64,000 bases of DNA, from contig NZ_JNVM01000006.1 in the NCBI RefSeq assembly GCF_000722545.1, positions 434,001 through 498,000 of the forward strand, read 5' to 3'. A program made the position numbers and the translations under genes. This document shows, in pieces, positions 19,198 to 28,250 of this stretch. Source of the stretch: Paenibacillus tyrphae. GTDB taxonomy: Bacteria; Bacillota; Bacilli; Paenibacillales; NBRC-103111. Position 1 is the stretch's first letter, and each line of letters begins with the position of its first letter. The notes under the pieces are model-generated. The model searched no databases. It worked only from the letters and a program-made list of their open reading frames with translations, and was not told the origin of the DNA.

Positions 19198-20046
19198 ATG
19201 ATCAAAGGATTGACAAGAGCGGGCATCGGCGAAGCTGGGCCGATCGACAAGTTTGTAGAGCTGGCTTCCCGCTTCGGGTTCGGCGCGGTCGACGCGCACG
19301 GCCAAGAGCTGGAGGAATGGATCGCAGCGGCAGGCTTGGAGCAGGTGAGAGGCTTTTTGCAGGAGAAGCAAGTGCGCATTGGCGCGATCGGACTTGCCGC
19401 GGAGTGGCGGCAAAGCGAGGACGCCTTCCGGGAAGGCTTGCCCCGGCTTGCTGCGGAAGCGGCTGCGGCCAGCAAGCTCGGCGTAACCGCTTGCTGCACG
19501 TACGTGCTGCCGTCGACGGACGAGAACGCCGCGCGCTTCATGGCCGTCGCGACCCGGCGGCTGCGCCTTTGCGCGGACATTTTGGAGGCGTACGGCATCC
19601 GGCTCGGACTGGAGTTCGTCGGTCCGCATCATCTGCGCACGCGTTGGAGCCATCCTTTTCTATGGGATGCGGAAAGCATGCTGGAGTGGATCGATACGAT
19701 CGGCAAAAGCAGCGTCGGCCTGCTGTTCGACGCCTACCATTGGCATACGACGGGAGGCACGGCGGCCGACATCGCCAAGCTGCGCGCCGACCAGATCGTC
19801 CATGTCCATATCAACGATGCCAAGGACGTTCCGATCGCCGAGGTGCTGGACAACGACCGGCTGTATCCGGGCGAGGGCGTCATCGACTTGACGACGTTTC
19901 TGCAAGGGCTGCACCGCATCGGCTATACCGGCGTCGTGGCACAGGAGATTTTGACGCCGCAGCCGCCGGCGGACACTGCCGAAGCGTTGGCCGCACGATC
20001 GCAGCATGCGTTTAAGCGCGTATACGAAAAAGCCGGGCTCGCCTAA
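19198..20046 (+). CDS. sugar phosphate isomerase/epimerase family protein (xylose isomerase-like TIM barrel)
   Basis: A protein of about 282 residues with the AP-endonuclease/xylose-isomerase-like barrel. Metal-binding candidates are the Glu of GLEFVGPHH, the Asp/His of LLFDAYHWH, the HVHINDAKD motif and the late Glu of VVAQEILTP. Relatives include IolE/IolI-type inosose enzymes and hydroxypyruvate isomerase-like proteins; the substrate is open. ATG 19198 is preceded by AAGGAG; the GTG at 19186 is inside that site. The gene is alone, facing the metal-transporter operon, and its stop codon sits in the loop of a hairpin. Confidence 0.85.
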   Translation: MIKGLTRAGIGEAGPIDKFVELASRFGFGAVDAHGQELEEWIAAAGLEQVRGFLQEKQVRIGAIGLAAEWRQSEDAFREGLPRLAAEAAAASKLGVTACCTYVLPSTDENAARFMAVATRRLRLCADILEAYGIRLGLEFVGPHHLRTRWSHPFLWDAESMLEWIDTIGKSSVGLLFDAYHWHTTGGTAADIAKLRADQIVHVHINDAKDVPIAEVLDNDRLYPGEGVIDLTTFLQGLHRIGYTGVVAQEILTPQPPADTAEALAARSQHAFKRVYEKAGLA

Positions 20047-20055
20047 GCCCGGCTT
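20026..20055 (-). terminator. hairpin with minus-strand T run at end of metal ABC operon region
   Basis: AAGCCGGGCT pairs with AGCCCGGCTT, and five A on the left give a T run on the minus strand. It overlaps the 3' end of the plus-strand isomerase gene. It could terminate minus-strand readthrough from the ABC operon. Confidence 0.6.
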
Positions 20056-20060
20056 GAACT

Positions 20061-20302
20061 TGTTGAGAAAGTGGTCTTTTACAAAAATAGAGATGCACAC
20101 GGAGGTGGGGTATGCACTGGAGGAGCGATAGCGTTCGCCTTTGTCCGCGGGAAATATCCGCTGCGAAGTGGCTTCAAATCAAAATTTCCTGCGGACCCGG
20201 GGTCCCCGCAAAGTAGTCGGATTAAGCTTCCCCGGTTCAACTTCACTTTGCGGGGTGGAGCAGCGACCGGAAGTGGATACCCCACCCCCTCATACCCTCT
20301 AT
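20061..20302. repeat. long palindromic repeat element, copy 1 (with nested hairpin)
   Basis: This about 240-nt stretch fills the gap between convergent genes. GGTGGGGTATGCACT near the left pairs with AGTGGATACCCCACC at the right. Inside, GTCCGCGGGAAAT pairs with ATTTCCTGCGGAC. A further hairpin, CCCCGCAAAG with CTTTGCGGGG (20204-20255), is inserted in the right half and is absent from copy 2 at 52434-52642. The left end TGTTGAGAAAGTGGT matches the terminal inverted repeat of copy 2. The right terminal repeat is missing where the permease gene ends. See findings. Confidence 0.85.
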
Positions 20303-20303
20303 A

Positions 20304-21179
20304 TTACGCGACTGCGGCCTGCTTCCGTCTGAATTGGCGCCAGACGACGCCGTGCGTCGGCGAGAACAGCAGCGCCAGGATGAACAGCACGCCTGCAGCG
20401 ACGATCATGCAGCCGGCGATCGAGGCGTCCAGCAGCACGGCGGCAAGGTAGCCGAATACGGCGCTCAGCACGCCGACTCCCATGCTGTAAAGGATCATGC
20501 GGCTGAGCTTTTCCGTAAGCAAATACGCCGTGGCGGCCGGCACGACTAGCATGCCGACGACCAGAATGGCGCCTACGCTTTCGAACGAGGCTACCGTCGT
20601 CATGGAGACCAGCCCCATCAGCAGGTAATGGAACAGCGCGACCGGAATGCCTACCGCAGCAGCCATGGCCGGGTCGAACGCGCAAATTTTGAACTGCTTG
20701 TAGAACAGTCCGATGATCAAAGCGCTGAGCGTCAGTACGATGCCGAGTCCCCAGACCGCTTTCGGACCGATATCGATCCCGTTCCACTCCACCGTTTCCC
20801 ACGGCACATGAATAATTTCCCCGTACAGCACGCAATCCAGATCGAGGTCCACCTGCCGTGTATACAGACTCACCAAGACGACCCCTGCGGCGAACAAGGC
20901 GGTAAACACGACGCCGATGGAGGCATCGGATTGAACGCCGTTCTGATGAAACCATTGGATCAAGAACACCGTCACGAGGCCGATAACCGACGCCCCAAGC
21001 ATCATCCAGAGCGAATCCCGCGAACCGCTGAACAGAAACGCCAGCACAATGCCCGGCAGTACCGAGTGGCTGATCGCATCCCCAATCATCGCCATTTTCC
21101 GCAGAACGAGGAAACAGCCGAGCAGGCTGCAGGAGCAGGCTACGAGCGCAGCCGTCAGCAGTATCCAAAAATCGTTCAT
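20304..21179 (-). CDS. mntD: metal ABC transporter permease (MntD/ZnuB family)
   Basis: A 291-residue integral membrane protein with eight or nine hydrophobic segments of the ABC-3 family. The family-typical GDAISHSVLPGIVLAFL and PAATAYLLTEKL patterns are present. It is the second of two permeases in a substrate-binding-protein, ATPase, permease, permease operon, the order of B. subtilis mntABCD. Its ATG overlaps the TGA of the preceding permease gene as ATGA, which implies coupled translation and a heteromeric channel. The Mn rather than Zn assignment is by family resemblance and gene order, not proof. Confidence 0.85.
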   Translation of the reverse strand: MNDFWILLTAALVACSCSLLGCFLVLRKMAMIGDAISHSVLPGIVLAFLFSGSRDSLWMMLGASVIGLVTVFLIQWFHQNGVQSDASIGVVFTALFAAGVVLVSLYTRQVDLDLDCVLYGEIIHVPWETVEWNGIDIGPKAVWGLGIVLTLSALIIGLFYKQFKICAFDPAMAAAVGIPVALFHYLLMGLVSMTTVASFESVGAILVVGMLVVPAATAYLLTEKLSRMILYSMGVGVLSAVFGYLAAVLLDASIAGCMIVAAGVLFILALLFSPTHGVVWRQFRRKQAAVA

Positions 21180-22138
21180 GCCTGCCCCTCCTTCCGAAGC
21201 GATTCGCCTGCCGCACCGATGCCGTGCAGCTGCGGCCGAAGCTCCCGCTCGCTTAACACGCTCCGTTTGACAGCCAATCGCTCCAACAATTTGGCCAGCA
21301 GCCCCCGGCGCGGCGCGAACAGCACCGATACGACGAAGAAAAAGGTCGCGGCCAGCACCGTAAGCGGCCCGGTCGGCATATTGTTCGCCATGCCGCTAAG
21401 CAGTGTGCCGAAGAAGCCGCTGAGCGCTCCGAAGACGCCTGAGAGAGCTACCATGACGCCCAGCTTCTCGGTCCAATACCGAGCCGAGACGGCCGGTGTA
21501 ATAAGCAGCGCCGACATCAGGACGACACCTACGGCCTGAATGCCGACGACCACGGCCACCACGATCAGAAACATCATGAATTGGTCGAGAAAAGCGACCG
21601 GCAGCCCGATCCCCTTGGCAAAGCCCGGGTCGAAGCTGAGCAGCTTGAATTCCTTGAACAACAAGGCGCAAATCATCGTCAGCAGCAGCGCCACAACCGC
21701 CATTGTGATGACATCCGACAGCACCATGGATGCGGCCTGCCCGAACAGAAACTTGTCGAGGCCGCTCTGGTTGCCGCTGCCGCCGTGCTGAATTTTGGTC
21801 AGCAGCACGATGCCGAGTCCGAAAAATACCGACAATACGATGCCAAGCGCCGTATCCTGTTTGATTCGGGAGTTTCGGGTAACATAGCCGATCCCGAAGG
21901 TGGCCGCCAAACCGGCGACAATCGCGCCAAGCAGAAAGAAAAAGATCGATTTCGAGCCGGTAAGCATAAAAGCGATGCACACGCCCGGCAGCGCCGCATG
22001 CGCAAGTGCGTCGCCCATCAGACTCTGCTTGCGCAAATAAGCGAAGCTGCCAAGCACGCCGCTGCTCAGGCCGAGCAGCATGCTCCCCATCAAGATCCAC
22101 TGTGCGTTAGGATCACGGAACAATTCCAACCATGCCAT
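21176..22138 (-). CDS. mntC: metal ABC transporter permease (MntC/ZnuB family)
   Basis: About 320 residues, again an ABC-3 permease with eight to nine hydrophobic helices and the GDALAHAALPGVCIAFML signature. The C-terminal 40 residues are a charged cytoplasmic extension. ATG 22138 has GAGGTGA seven bases upstream; a GTG three codons earlier lies in that site. Its start lies a few bases after the ATPase stop codon and its end overlaps the next permease by four bases. Confidence 0.87.
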   Translation of the reverse strand: MAWLELFRDPNAQWILMGSMLLGLSSGVLGSFAYLRKQSLMGDALAHAALPGVCIAFMLTGSKSIFFFLLGAIVAGLAATFGIGYVTRNSRIKQDTALGIVLSVFFGLGIVLLTKIQHGGSGNQSGLDKFLFGQAASMVLSDVITMAVVALLLTMICALLFKEFKLLSFDPGFAKGIGLPVAFLDQFMMFLIVVAVVVGIQAVGVVLMSALLITPAVSARYWTEKLGVMVALSGVFGALSGFFGTLLSGMANNMPTGPLTVLAATFFFVVSVLFAPRRGLLAKLLERLAVKRSVLSERELRPQLHGIGAAGESLRKEGQA

Positions 22139-22143
22139 GCCGC

Positions 22144-22911
22144 TCACCTCGCGTTCACGACGAGTGCGCCTTCACGCTGATCCAAAAACGCCAGCCGCCC
22201 GCCGTATGTTCGTTGAAGATTGTCCCGCGTAAATACTTCTTCCGCGGGCCCGATGCCCTGAAGCTCTACGTTCAGCAGAATGACCCAATCGAAATACTGC
22301 TTCACAGTCGCGAGGTCATGGTGCACGACCAGAACGGTTTTACCCTGTTCCCGGAGCTCGCCGAGCAGCGTAACGATCGCTTTCTCCGTAGCCGCATCGA
22401 CACCGACGAACGGTTCGTCCATAAAATACAGCTTCGCATCCTGCGCCAGCGCGCGGGCCAAGAACACGCGCTGCTGCTGTCCGCCGGACAACTGGCTGAT
22501 CTGTCTGTCAGCAAAGTTGGCCATGCCTACTTTGGACAAGCAATCCATAGCAATCTCCCGCTCTTTGGCACCCGGCCGCTTGAGCCAGCCTAAATGACCA
22601 TATCGTCCCATCATCACCACATCGAGCGCGCTTGTCGGAAAATCCCAATCAACGGACTCCCGCTGCGGCACGTAGCCGATGAGCTTCCGCTGCTCGGCGT
22701 AAGGCTTGCCGTAAATCGAAACTTCCCCGGTTACGCTGGGAATGAGCCCGAGAGCCGCTTTGATCAGCGTCGATTTGCCGGCGCCGTTCGGTCCGACAAT
22801 GCCGATCAATTTTCCTTCCGGTACCTGCAGCGATATATCGCGGAGGACCGGCTTTTTCTGGTAAGCTACAGTCATGCCTAGTATGGATAACGGTATCCGC
22901 TGTTCTTTCAT
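22144..22911 (-). CDS. mntB: metal ABC transporter ATP-binding protein (MntB/ZnuC family)
   Basis: A 255-residue ABC ATPase with Walker [10 protein letters not shown] (near residue 41), Q-loop region [13 protein letters not shown], signature LSGGQQQR and Walker B LYFMDEPF. The [11 protein letters not shown] stretch is typical of the Mn/Zn-type ATPases. It powers import through the two permeases encoded downstream. GGGGAGAGG precedes the ATG. It lies 53 nt downstream of the substrate-binding protein gene. Confidence 0.92.
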   Translation of the reverse strand: MKEQRIPLSILGMTVAYQKKPVLRDISLQVPEGKLIGIVGPNGAGKSTLIKAALGLIPSVTGEVSIYGKPYAEQRKLIGYVPQRESVDWDFPTSALDVVMMGRYGHLGWLKRPGAKEREIAMDCLSKVGMANFADRQISQLSGGQQQRVFLARALAQDAKLYFMDEPFVGVDAATEKAIVTLLGELREQGKTVLVVHHDLATVKQYFDWVILLNVELQGIGPAEEVFTRDNLQRTYGGRLAFLDQREGALVVNAR

Positions 22912-22964
22912 TGGTTTCCTCTCCCCTTTTTCGTTGTCCGCTTCTCGCCCTCTCTCCCGGACTC

Positions 22965-23933
22965 TTATTTCAACGCTTGAACGATCGTATTAATGTTGTG
23001 CTTCACCATGCCGATATAGTTTCCTTCCGGCGTTCCTTCTTCCCCCATCGCGTCGGAGAACAGTTCCCCGCCGATTTGAATCTCGTGCCCTTGCTTTTTA
23101 GCTCCTTCGATGACGGCTTCAATCGATTTTTTCGGCACGCTCGACTCTACGAAAACCGCCTTAATCTTGTTCGCTACGAGGAAGTCGCGCAGGTCGCTGA
23201 CGTCCTTGGAGCCGTATTCCGACGCGGTGCTGATGCCTTGAAGCCCCATCACTTTGATGCCGTAAGCATCCCCGAAGTAACCGAACGCGTCATGCGCTGT
23301 AACGAGTACCCGCTGCTTTTCCGGAATCGAAGCGATCTGCTCCTTTGCGAACTGATGCAGCTCCTCCAATTGCTTGATGTACGCCTCCGCATTTTTCTTG
23401 TAATCCGCCGCGTTCGCCGCATCGTGCTTGCTGAGCTCGTCGCGCACCGTCTCGGTCGCGCTGATCCAGTGCTTGACGTCGAACCATACGTGAGGGTCAT
23501 GTGCTCCGGTTCCGTCCTCCATGCCGCGAAGCTTCGACTCCGGTATGTTTTTCGTCACGGCCACCGTCGGCTTCGTTTTCTCCATTTTCTCGAAGACGTC
23601 GGTCATTTTGCCTTCCAAATGAAGCCCGTTATAGAAAATGATGTCCGCCTGATCCAGCTTCTTCAGATCGCCTTGTGATGCTTTGTATAAATGCGGGTCG
23701 ACACCCGACTTCATCAATCCGGTCACCTCGACGTGCTCTGCCCCGACCTGCTTGAGGATGTCGGCGATCATCCCGATCGTGGTCGTTATTTTCACTTTGC
23801 CAGGAGCGGCGTTCTCCTTCTCCTTAGACGCTCCGCACGCAGCGAGCGATACGGCAAGCGCGAGGAACATGATCGTCATAATAAATCGCTTGAACGAAGA
23901 CGATAGCCTCGGTTTTGTTTTTACGTTTTTCAA
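22965..23933 (-). CDS. mntA: metal ABC transporter substrate-binding lipoprotein (MntA/TroA family)
   Basis: The 322-residue protein has a signal peptide ending in the lipobox SLAAC (Cys33), then a TroA-type cluster-9 binding fold. [19 protein letters not shown] and NGLHLEGKM carry the first metal histidine, HDPHVWFDV the second, with later Glu and Asp ligands. It lacks the long His-rich loop common in zinc-specific ZnuA, which favours manganese. The start is TTG at 23933, with GAGAGGGG upstream and no better ATG until residue 19. It heads the four-gene importer operon. Confidence 0.88.
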   Translation of the reverse strand: MKNVKTKPRLSSSFKRFIMTIMFLALAVSLAACGASKEKENAAPGKVKITTTIGMIADILKQVGAEHVEVTGLMKSGVDPHLYKASQGDLKKLDQADIIFYNGLHLEGKMTDVFEKMEKTKPTVAVTKNIPESKLRGMEDGTGAHDPHVWFDVKHWISATETVRDELSKHDAANAADYKKNAEAYIKQLEELHQFAKEQIASIPEKQRVLVTAHDAFGYFGDAYGIKVMGLQGISTASEYGSKDVSDLRDFLVANKIKAVFVESSVPKKSIEAVIEGAKKQGHEIQIGGELFSDAMGEEGTPEGNYIGMVKHNINTIVQALK

Positions 23934-23995
23934 AGTACCCCTCTCCCATCTCTCTAAATAAGTTGTATTAGTCCATTTTTATTTCCCCAAAGACT

Positions 23996-24033
23996 ATATG
24001 TTTATAATATACAAATATGTTTACCAAGTGCAA
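23996..24033 (-). promoter_or_regulatory. promoter and direct-repeat operator candidate for metal importer operon
   Basis: On the minus strand, TTGCAC and TATATT are spaced by 16 nt. Two copies of TAAACATAT (24015-24023 and 23996-24004) flank the -10 element, a position suited to repression. The repeat does not obviously match the B. subtilis MntR box, so the regulator (MntR, Zur or other) is unassigned. Confidence 0.5.
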
Positions 24034-24040
24034 CATTTTT

Positions 24041-24082
24041 TTTATAAAAAAAAGAAATCCCCTCATTCGCGAGGAGATTTCC
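24041..24082 (-). terminator. rho-independent terminator after PBP gene
   Basis: GAAATCCCCTC pairs with GAGGAGATTTC, and the minus strand continues with eight T. It lies just after the penicillin-binding protein gene. Confidence 0.85.
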
Positions 24083-24091
24083 GGTGCTTTG

Positions 24092-26161
24092 CTATGGCGT
24101 TTTGGTTTCCGTCGGAGGCCCTTTCGGTTTTCCGTCCAATCCGTAATATTGATCGTAAGCGTCGAAGATTTTACGCGCGATCGGCGCCGCTCCGTAGGAG
24201 CCGAATCCGCCCTCCGGAACGACGACGGCGACGGCAAGCTTCGGATTTTCCGCAGGCGCGAAGGCGATAAACACAGCGTTGTCGATTTCTTTGCCGCCAG
24301 CCACTCTTTGCGTCGAGGTCCCTGTTTTTCTCGCAATCGTATACGGAAAATCATCAAAGCCTTGAATGCCGACCTGCAGCATTCCTTTGATCACGGCATC
24401 CCAATAAGCTTTCGGGAAGTCGGTCTGATCCAGCACGACAGGCTCGTCGAATTTCTTAAGTACTTGTCCTTTGTCATACGTCTCGATCCGGTCGACAAGC
24501 AGCGGTTGAAGCCGTTTGCCCCGGGTCGCCAGCGTTGTCGCGTACTGCGCCAATTGGAGCGTCGTATACTTCTCGTTCTGCCCCCAGGAGGCGAATACCA
24601 TCCGGGATTGGGCCGTCTCTTTCATATTCGTCTTGTACTCGCTGATTCCCGGGGTCTCTCGCGGCAGACCACTGCCGGTAAGCACGCCCAGGCCGAACTT
24701 GGCCAAATACTGGTCCCAAATTTCTACGGCTTTGTTCGGGCTGCGAGTGTACAGCGCGTTGCCGATCAAAGCGGACATGAACGTGTTCGACGAGTGTTGG
24801 ATCGCCCCTGTAGCATTGATCGATCCAAAGGCAGCTCTGCCGGAATTCGTCAGCTTGGAACTGTTGTCTTTTCCGTACGTAAATACGCCGGTATCGGTAT
24901 AATACGTATTGGTCGTGAACAGCCCTTCGTTGAGCCCGACCAGCACCGAGAGCGGTTTAATGACGGAGCCCATATATACAATGGACGTAGGATGATATTT
25001 TTGCTCGTCCTCCGGGTAATCCGGATACGCGGTCGTGATCGTGCCGTTGTTGATTTTCGTCTGAACCTGCTTGTAGTCGGTATCCGAGAACGGATTGCTC
25101 CAGAAGGTCGGATCGTAATCCGGCATACTGGCCATCGCCACGACTTTGCCCGTATTGACCTCCATCGCTACGGCATAACCCGCGACGGCGTTGACTCCTT
25201 TGTTCGCGTACGGGTTGGAGCGGTAAGCCGGACCTTTTAGCGTCCCCAGGTGGTCCATGATCGCCTTCTCGGTGGCAAGCTGGACGTTCTTGTCAATGGT
25301 CAGGAACAGGTTGTTCCCCTTCTCCGGCGGGATGACCGGGGGCGCTTCCGCGCTGCCAATAATTTTCTGCAAGGCGTTGACCGGATACGACTTCACGCCG
25401 TTTTTGCCGCGGAGCTCTTCCTGGTACATCAATTCAATGCCGTCATAGCCGACGTATTCCCGGTCCAGGTAGCCTTCCGTCTTCGTTTTGTCCTTATAAA
25501 ATTCAAGCCCGTTCTTCGCTTCTCTCGCCGTCGAGAACGGCCGCATGTACCCGACAAGCTGCACCGCAATCGTGTTCTCGCGATCGTATGTGCGAAGGCT
25601 TTCCTCCATGATCTCGATCCACTTCAGCTCGTCGCGATGCTCCAGAATAAATGCCATTTCCGCTTGGGTCAAGTCGGTCTTGATCCGTCTCGGGACCGAG
25701 TAATAGCTCGGTTTTTTGGCTGTTTCGTGCTGGTTCAAATCGAAGCCGACATCCATTTCCTTGATAATTTCCTCCGCGGTCGGCTGCTTCACGTCCTTGT
25801 TGCCGTACTGCGCGAAAATGTCCGCCAAGCGCTTGGCCAACGCGACCACTTGATCCTTGGGCTGATCCTGCTCGATGCGGAAGTACAGCGACTGCGCTGA
25901 TGTCGTGTAGGCGATCGGGGCGTTTTTGCGATCGAAAATATTGCCGCGAATCGGCGGGATCGGCGTATCGGCATTGTTGATTTTGTCCTTTTCCGCCGAC
26001 AGCTCTTTGCCTTCGACAAATTGCAGCATCGCCAGCCGCACGATAAGTACCGAAAACAGGAAAAACGTAAAGAAAAAGAACAGGTTGATCCGGGTCGTAA
26101 AATGACGGCGCTGGCTTCCGTCCTGCTTGCTTGAGTCGTCCATGCCGATAGGTTTCTTCAT
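24092..26161 (-). CDS. penicillin-binding protein, class B transpeptidase (PBP2/PbpA-like)
   Basis: The 689-residue protein has a short basic cytoplasmic tail, one membrane anchor (about residues 26-48) and a PBP dimerisation domain beginning at PIRGNIFDRKNAPIAY. Its C-terminal transpeptidase carries the active-site GSVIK (Ser about 396), the SSN motif and KTGT (about residue 610). It cross-links peptidoglycan outside the membrane, as in the elongation or sporulation PBP2 group (PbpA/PbpH/SpoVD relatives). No PASTA domain is present, which argues against SpoVD. AAGGAG precedes the ATG. It is the last gene of a possible five-gene minus-strand unit starting near 28.93 kb. Confidence 0.92.
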   Translation of the reverse strand: MKKPIGMDDSSKQDGSQRRHFTTRINLFFFFTFFLFSVLIVRLAMLQFVEGKELSAEKDKINNADTPIPPIRGNIFDRKNAPIAYTTSAQSLYFRIEQDQPKDQVVALAKRLADIFAQYGNKDVKQPTAEEIIKEMDVGFDLNQHETAKKPSYYSVPRRIKTDLTQAEMAFILEHRDELKWIEIMEESLRTYDRENTIAVQLVGYMRPFSTAREAKNGLEFYKDKTKTEGYLDREYVGYDGIELMYQEELRGKNGVKSYPVNALQKIIGSAEAPPVIPPEKGNNLFLTIDKNVQLATEKAIMDHLGTLKGPAYRSNPYANKGVNAVAGYAVAMEVNTGKVVAMASMPDYDPTFWSNPFSDTDYKQVQTKINNGTITTAYPDYPEDEQKYHPTSIVYMGSVIKPLSVLVGLNEGLFTTNTYYTDTGVFTYGKDNSSKLTNSGRAAFGSINATGAIQHSSNTFMSALIGNALYTRSPNKAVEIWDQYLAKFGLGVLTGSGLPRETPGISEYKTNMKETAQSRMVFASWGQNEKYTTLQLAQYATTLATRGKRLQPLLVDRIETYDKGQVLKKFDEPVVLDQTDFPKAYWDAVIKGMLQVGIQGFDDFPYTIARKTGTSTQRVAGGKEIDNAVFIAFAPAENPKLAVAVVVPEGGFGSYGAAPIARKIFDAYDQYYGLDGKPKGPPTETKTP

Positions 26162-26202
26162 CTTGCTTGCGGCTCCTTCCTTCTAAAAATGGTTCCCCTA
26201 TG

Positions 26203-26925
26203 CTACTTCGCATCCTGCAGCAGCTCGCGCAGGGAAAGAATGCCGTCCCCGGAATGATAATCGTATCGCTTGATCTTTACCGCATCGATGCCGACTTGCG
26301 CAGGAGCCCAAATGTCGTTGCGATCGTGATCCCCGATGTACAGCACATCTTCCGGTGCCAGCTTGGCGCGCTCCAGCGCCAGACGGAAAATCGCCGGGTC
26401 CGGCTTCTCCAGACCGACCTCCGTCGAGACGATAACGGGATCGAAGTGATGCAGGATGCCCTTGTATTCCAAAATCGAACGCAAGGTCGGCGCAAAGTTG
26501 GAGATGATGCCGAGCTGCAATCCTTTCCCTTTAAAGGCGAGGAGGCTTTCCTCCACATCCTCGAACAGCGCATACTGCTGCGGAGCCGTGAATAAGTCGT
26601 AGAGCTCGTGGCAGCAGACGTGAATCTGCTCTTCCGTCCATTTTTCCTCTTCGACGCCCAGTTTTTTCAAGATATAATCGTACAGCTTCATCCAGAAAGC
26701 CCGGTCCGATTCCGGTGTGCAAGCTTCGAACGGATCAAGCTGCTTCCCATAATAAAATAAACGAAAAGCTTCGGTAAAAAGTTCCCCGATTTGCTCTTGT
26801 CCCCGATGAAAAGACCGGCTCGCCAAAAACTGCTGCATGATGACCCTAGCCGCCGGAATCGTCATCAGCGTATCGCCGACATCGAAAAATATCGCTTTAT
26901 ATTGCGTTAACGGTTTGCGCTGCAA
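26203..26925 (-). CDS. HAD family hydrolase (YjjG-like)
   Basis: A HAD phosphatase of about 240 residues with a helical C1 cap. Motif I is FFDVGDTL, with Gly where many family members have the second Asp. Motif II is IISNFAP, motif III the Lys of GLEKPDP, and motif IV GDHDRNDIWAP. The most convincing start is TTG 26925, with AAAGGTGG eight bases upstream; an ATG at 26952 lacks a site. A paralogue with the same motif-I variant lies at 54255-54968. Nucleotide or sugar-phosphate substrates are possible. Confidence 0.85.
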   Translation of the reverse strand: MQRKPLTQYKAIFFDVGDTLMTIPAARVIMQQFLASRSFHRGQEQIGELFTEAFRLFYYGKQLDPFEACTPESDRAFWMKLYDYILKKLGVEEEKWTEEQIHVCCHELYDLFTAPQQYALFEDVEESLLAFKGKGLQLGIISNFAPTLRSILEYKGILHHFDPVIVSTEVGLEKPDPAIFRLALERAKLAPEDVLYIGDHDRNDIWAPAQVGIDAVKIKRYDYHSGDGILSLRELLQDAK

Positions 26926-27048
26926 CGATAAACCCACCTTTTTCAGACTCATATCTTCACAAGTGTATCATATTCGAGGAATTTATAGAAACGTACGGAA
27001 AAGGAAAAAACCGGTTCGTCGCTTGTGGCGGCCGTCCGGCTTCCGTTA

Positions 27049-28209
27049 TTACGTATCTTTAATATGCGTGTCCTGAAAGCGGGGCGGATTGAACCAGTTG
27101 CCCCCGCTGGCCACCCAGGTGGAATCGAGCGGCACCCACTCTTTTTTCTCCCCCAGGTACACTTCGTTCCAGGCGTGAGGGCCGTAACCGCCCCGCCCGT
27201 CGTAACCGAGACCGGTCACAACCTTGACGTCCAGCCCCACCGACCTCGCCATGACCGCGTACAACCTGGAAAAGTCGATGCACACGCCCTTCTTCGTGTT
27301 AAACGTATCCTCCGGCGTCTGCTCTCTCCAAATGCGCTGCTCCTCGTACGCCTTTACTTTGTCCCAGTCATACTTGATACGCGTACCGACCCAGCGGTAC
27401 AGCAGCTTGGCTTTCTCTTCGTCGGTCTGACCTTTGGCTGTCACCTGCTTGGCCGCTTCCGCGACATCCTGAGGAACGCGGGCATCCACGACCTCGTATT
27501 TCCGCTGTAAAATGTTGCCGAACTCCTGTTCTACAGCCCGCGTGAACACCGGGAGCTGGTTAGCAAAAAAGTCGCCCGTCATCGGCCGGATCACTTCCGT
27601 CGCCCCTTTCTGAAAAAGGGACGAATCTTGAATATAAGCGGCCACCGGCGTCTGCGGGAACAGCGTCGTGACGATAAACAGCACGGCAATCATAATCATC
27701 CCCCGGCCGAACCCAGTCACCGAGCCGATGATACCGCCGATCAGACTGCTGAGCAGGGAGGGAGAGGCGACTCGCCCTCCCTTGGCGGAGTCCGCATTCG
27801 TCCGTTCCGTCAGCCAATCGTCCACCAGCGGGTCAATAATGCGGTAAACCAGCTGCTTAATCAAGCCGTATCCCAAAACAAACAGGACGCTGAACCGCAG
27901 TAGGGAGAAATCGCGCAGAGCCGTTGCGGCGGTGTAATACAGCTGCTTCCAAAAGCCGAGCTCCTCGGACGGTATCGTCAGCCCCAGACCTACAAGCCAC
28001 ACCTGCAGCTTGGGCGATAGCCATGAAGTCAGCTCCCAAGCGAGAAACAGGCTGAGCAGCGTAACTGCCCCTTCCGTTACCATGAGTGCGAGATGCTTCG
28101 CGGAGGAGGACGCCCCGCGAAGTAAACCTTGTGCAATCGATACTACAAACAATACGGCGATAAGCACGGTAATCAAATTGATTTGCGCCAGCTTTGGCAG
28201 TTCGTTCAC
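27049..28209 (-). CDS. membrane-anchored transglutaminase-like protein (CvpA-like N-terminus)
   Basis: A 386-residue two-part protein. Residues 1-210 hold about four hydrophobic helices in a CvpA-like arrangement (LLSSLIGGIIGSVTGFGRG). Residues 230-386 are a transglutaminase-like cysteine peptidase core with a visible Cys-His-Asp triad: Cys in KKGVCIDFSRLY, His in GPHAWNEVY and Asp in PLDSTW. Such domains act as proteases, peptidases or amidases rather than true cross-linkers in most bacteria. The GTG start has AAAGGAGGGGG upstream. It precedes a HAD and a PBP gene, hinting at an envelope role. Confidence 0.82.
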   Translation of the reverse strand: MNELPKLAQINLITVLIAVLFVVSIAQGLLRGASSSAKHLALMVTEGAVTLLSLFLAWELTSWLSPKLQVWLVGLGLTIPSEELGFWKQLYYTAATALRDFSLLRFSVLFVLGYGLIKQLVYRIIDPLVDDWLTERTNADSAKGGRVASPSLLSSLIGGIIGSVTGFGRGMIMIAVLFIVTTLFPQTPVAAYIQDSSLFQKGATEVIRPMTGDFFANQLPVFTRAVEQEFGNILQRKYEVVDARVPQDVAEAAKQVTAKGQTDEEKAKLLYRWVGTRIKYDWDKVKAYEEQRIWREQTPEDTFNTKKGVCIDFSRLYAVMARSVGLDVKVVTGLGYDGRGGYGPHAWNEVYLGEKKEWVPLDSTWVASGGNWFNPPRFQDTHIKDT

Positions 28210-28250
28210 CAGCGTCCCCCTCCTTTCCTATCGAGATGTGTGCCGACGGC

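Noticed and set aside
27049..28209. Spore coat transglutaminase Tgl acting on GerQ
   Set aside because: The protein is membrane-embedded with a CvpA-like N-terminus and a peptidase-type triad, unlike the small soluble Tgl; co-occurrence with gerQ in the window is not functional linkage.
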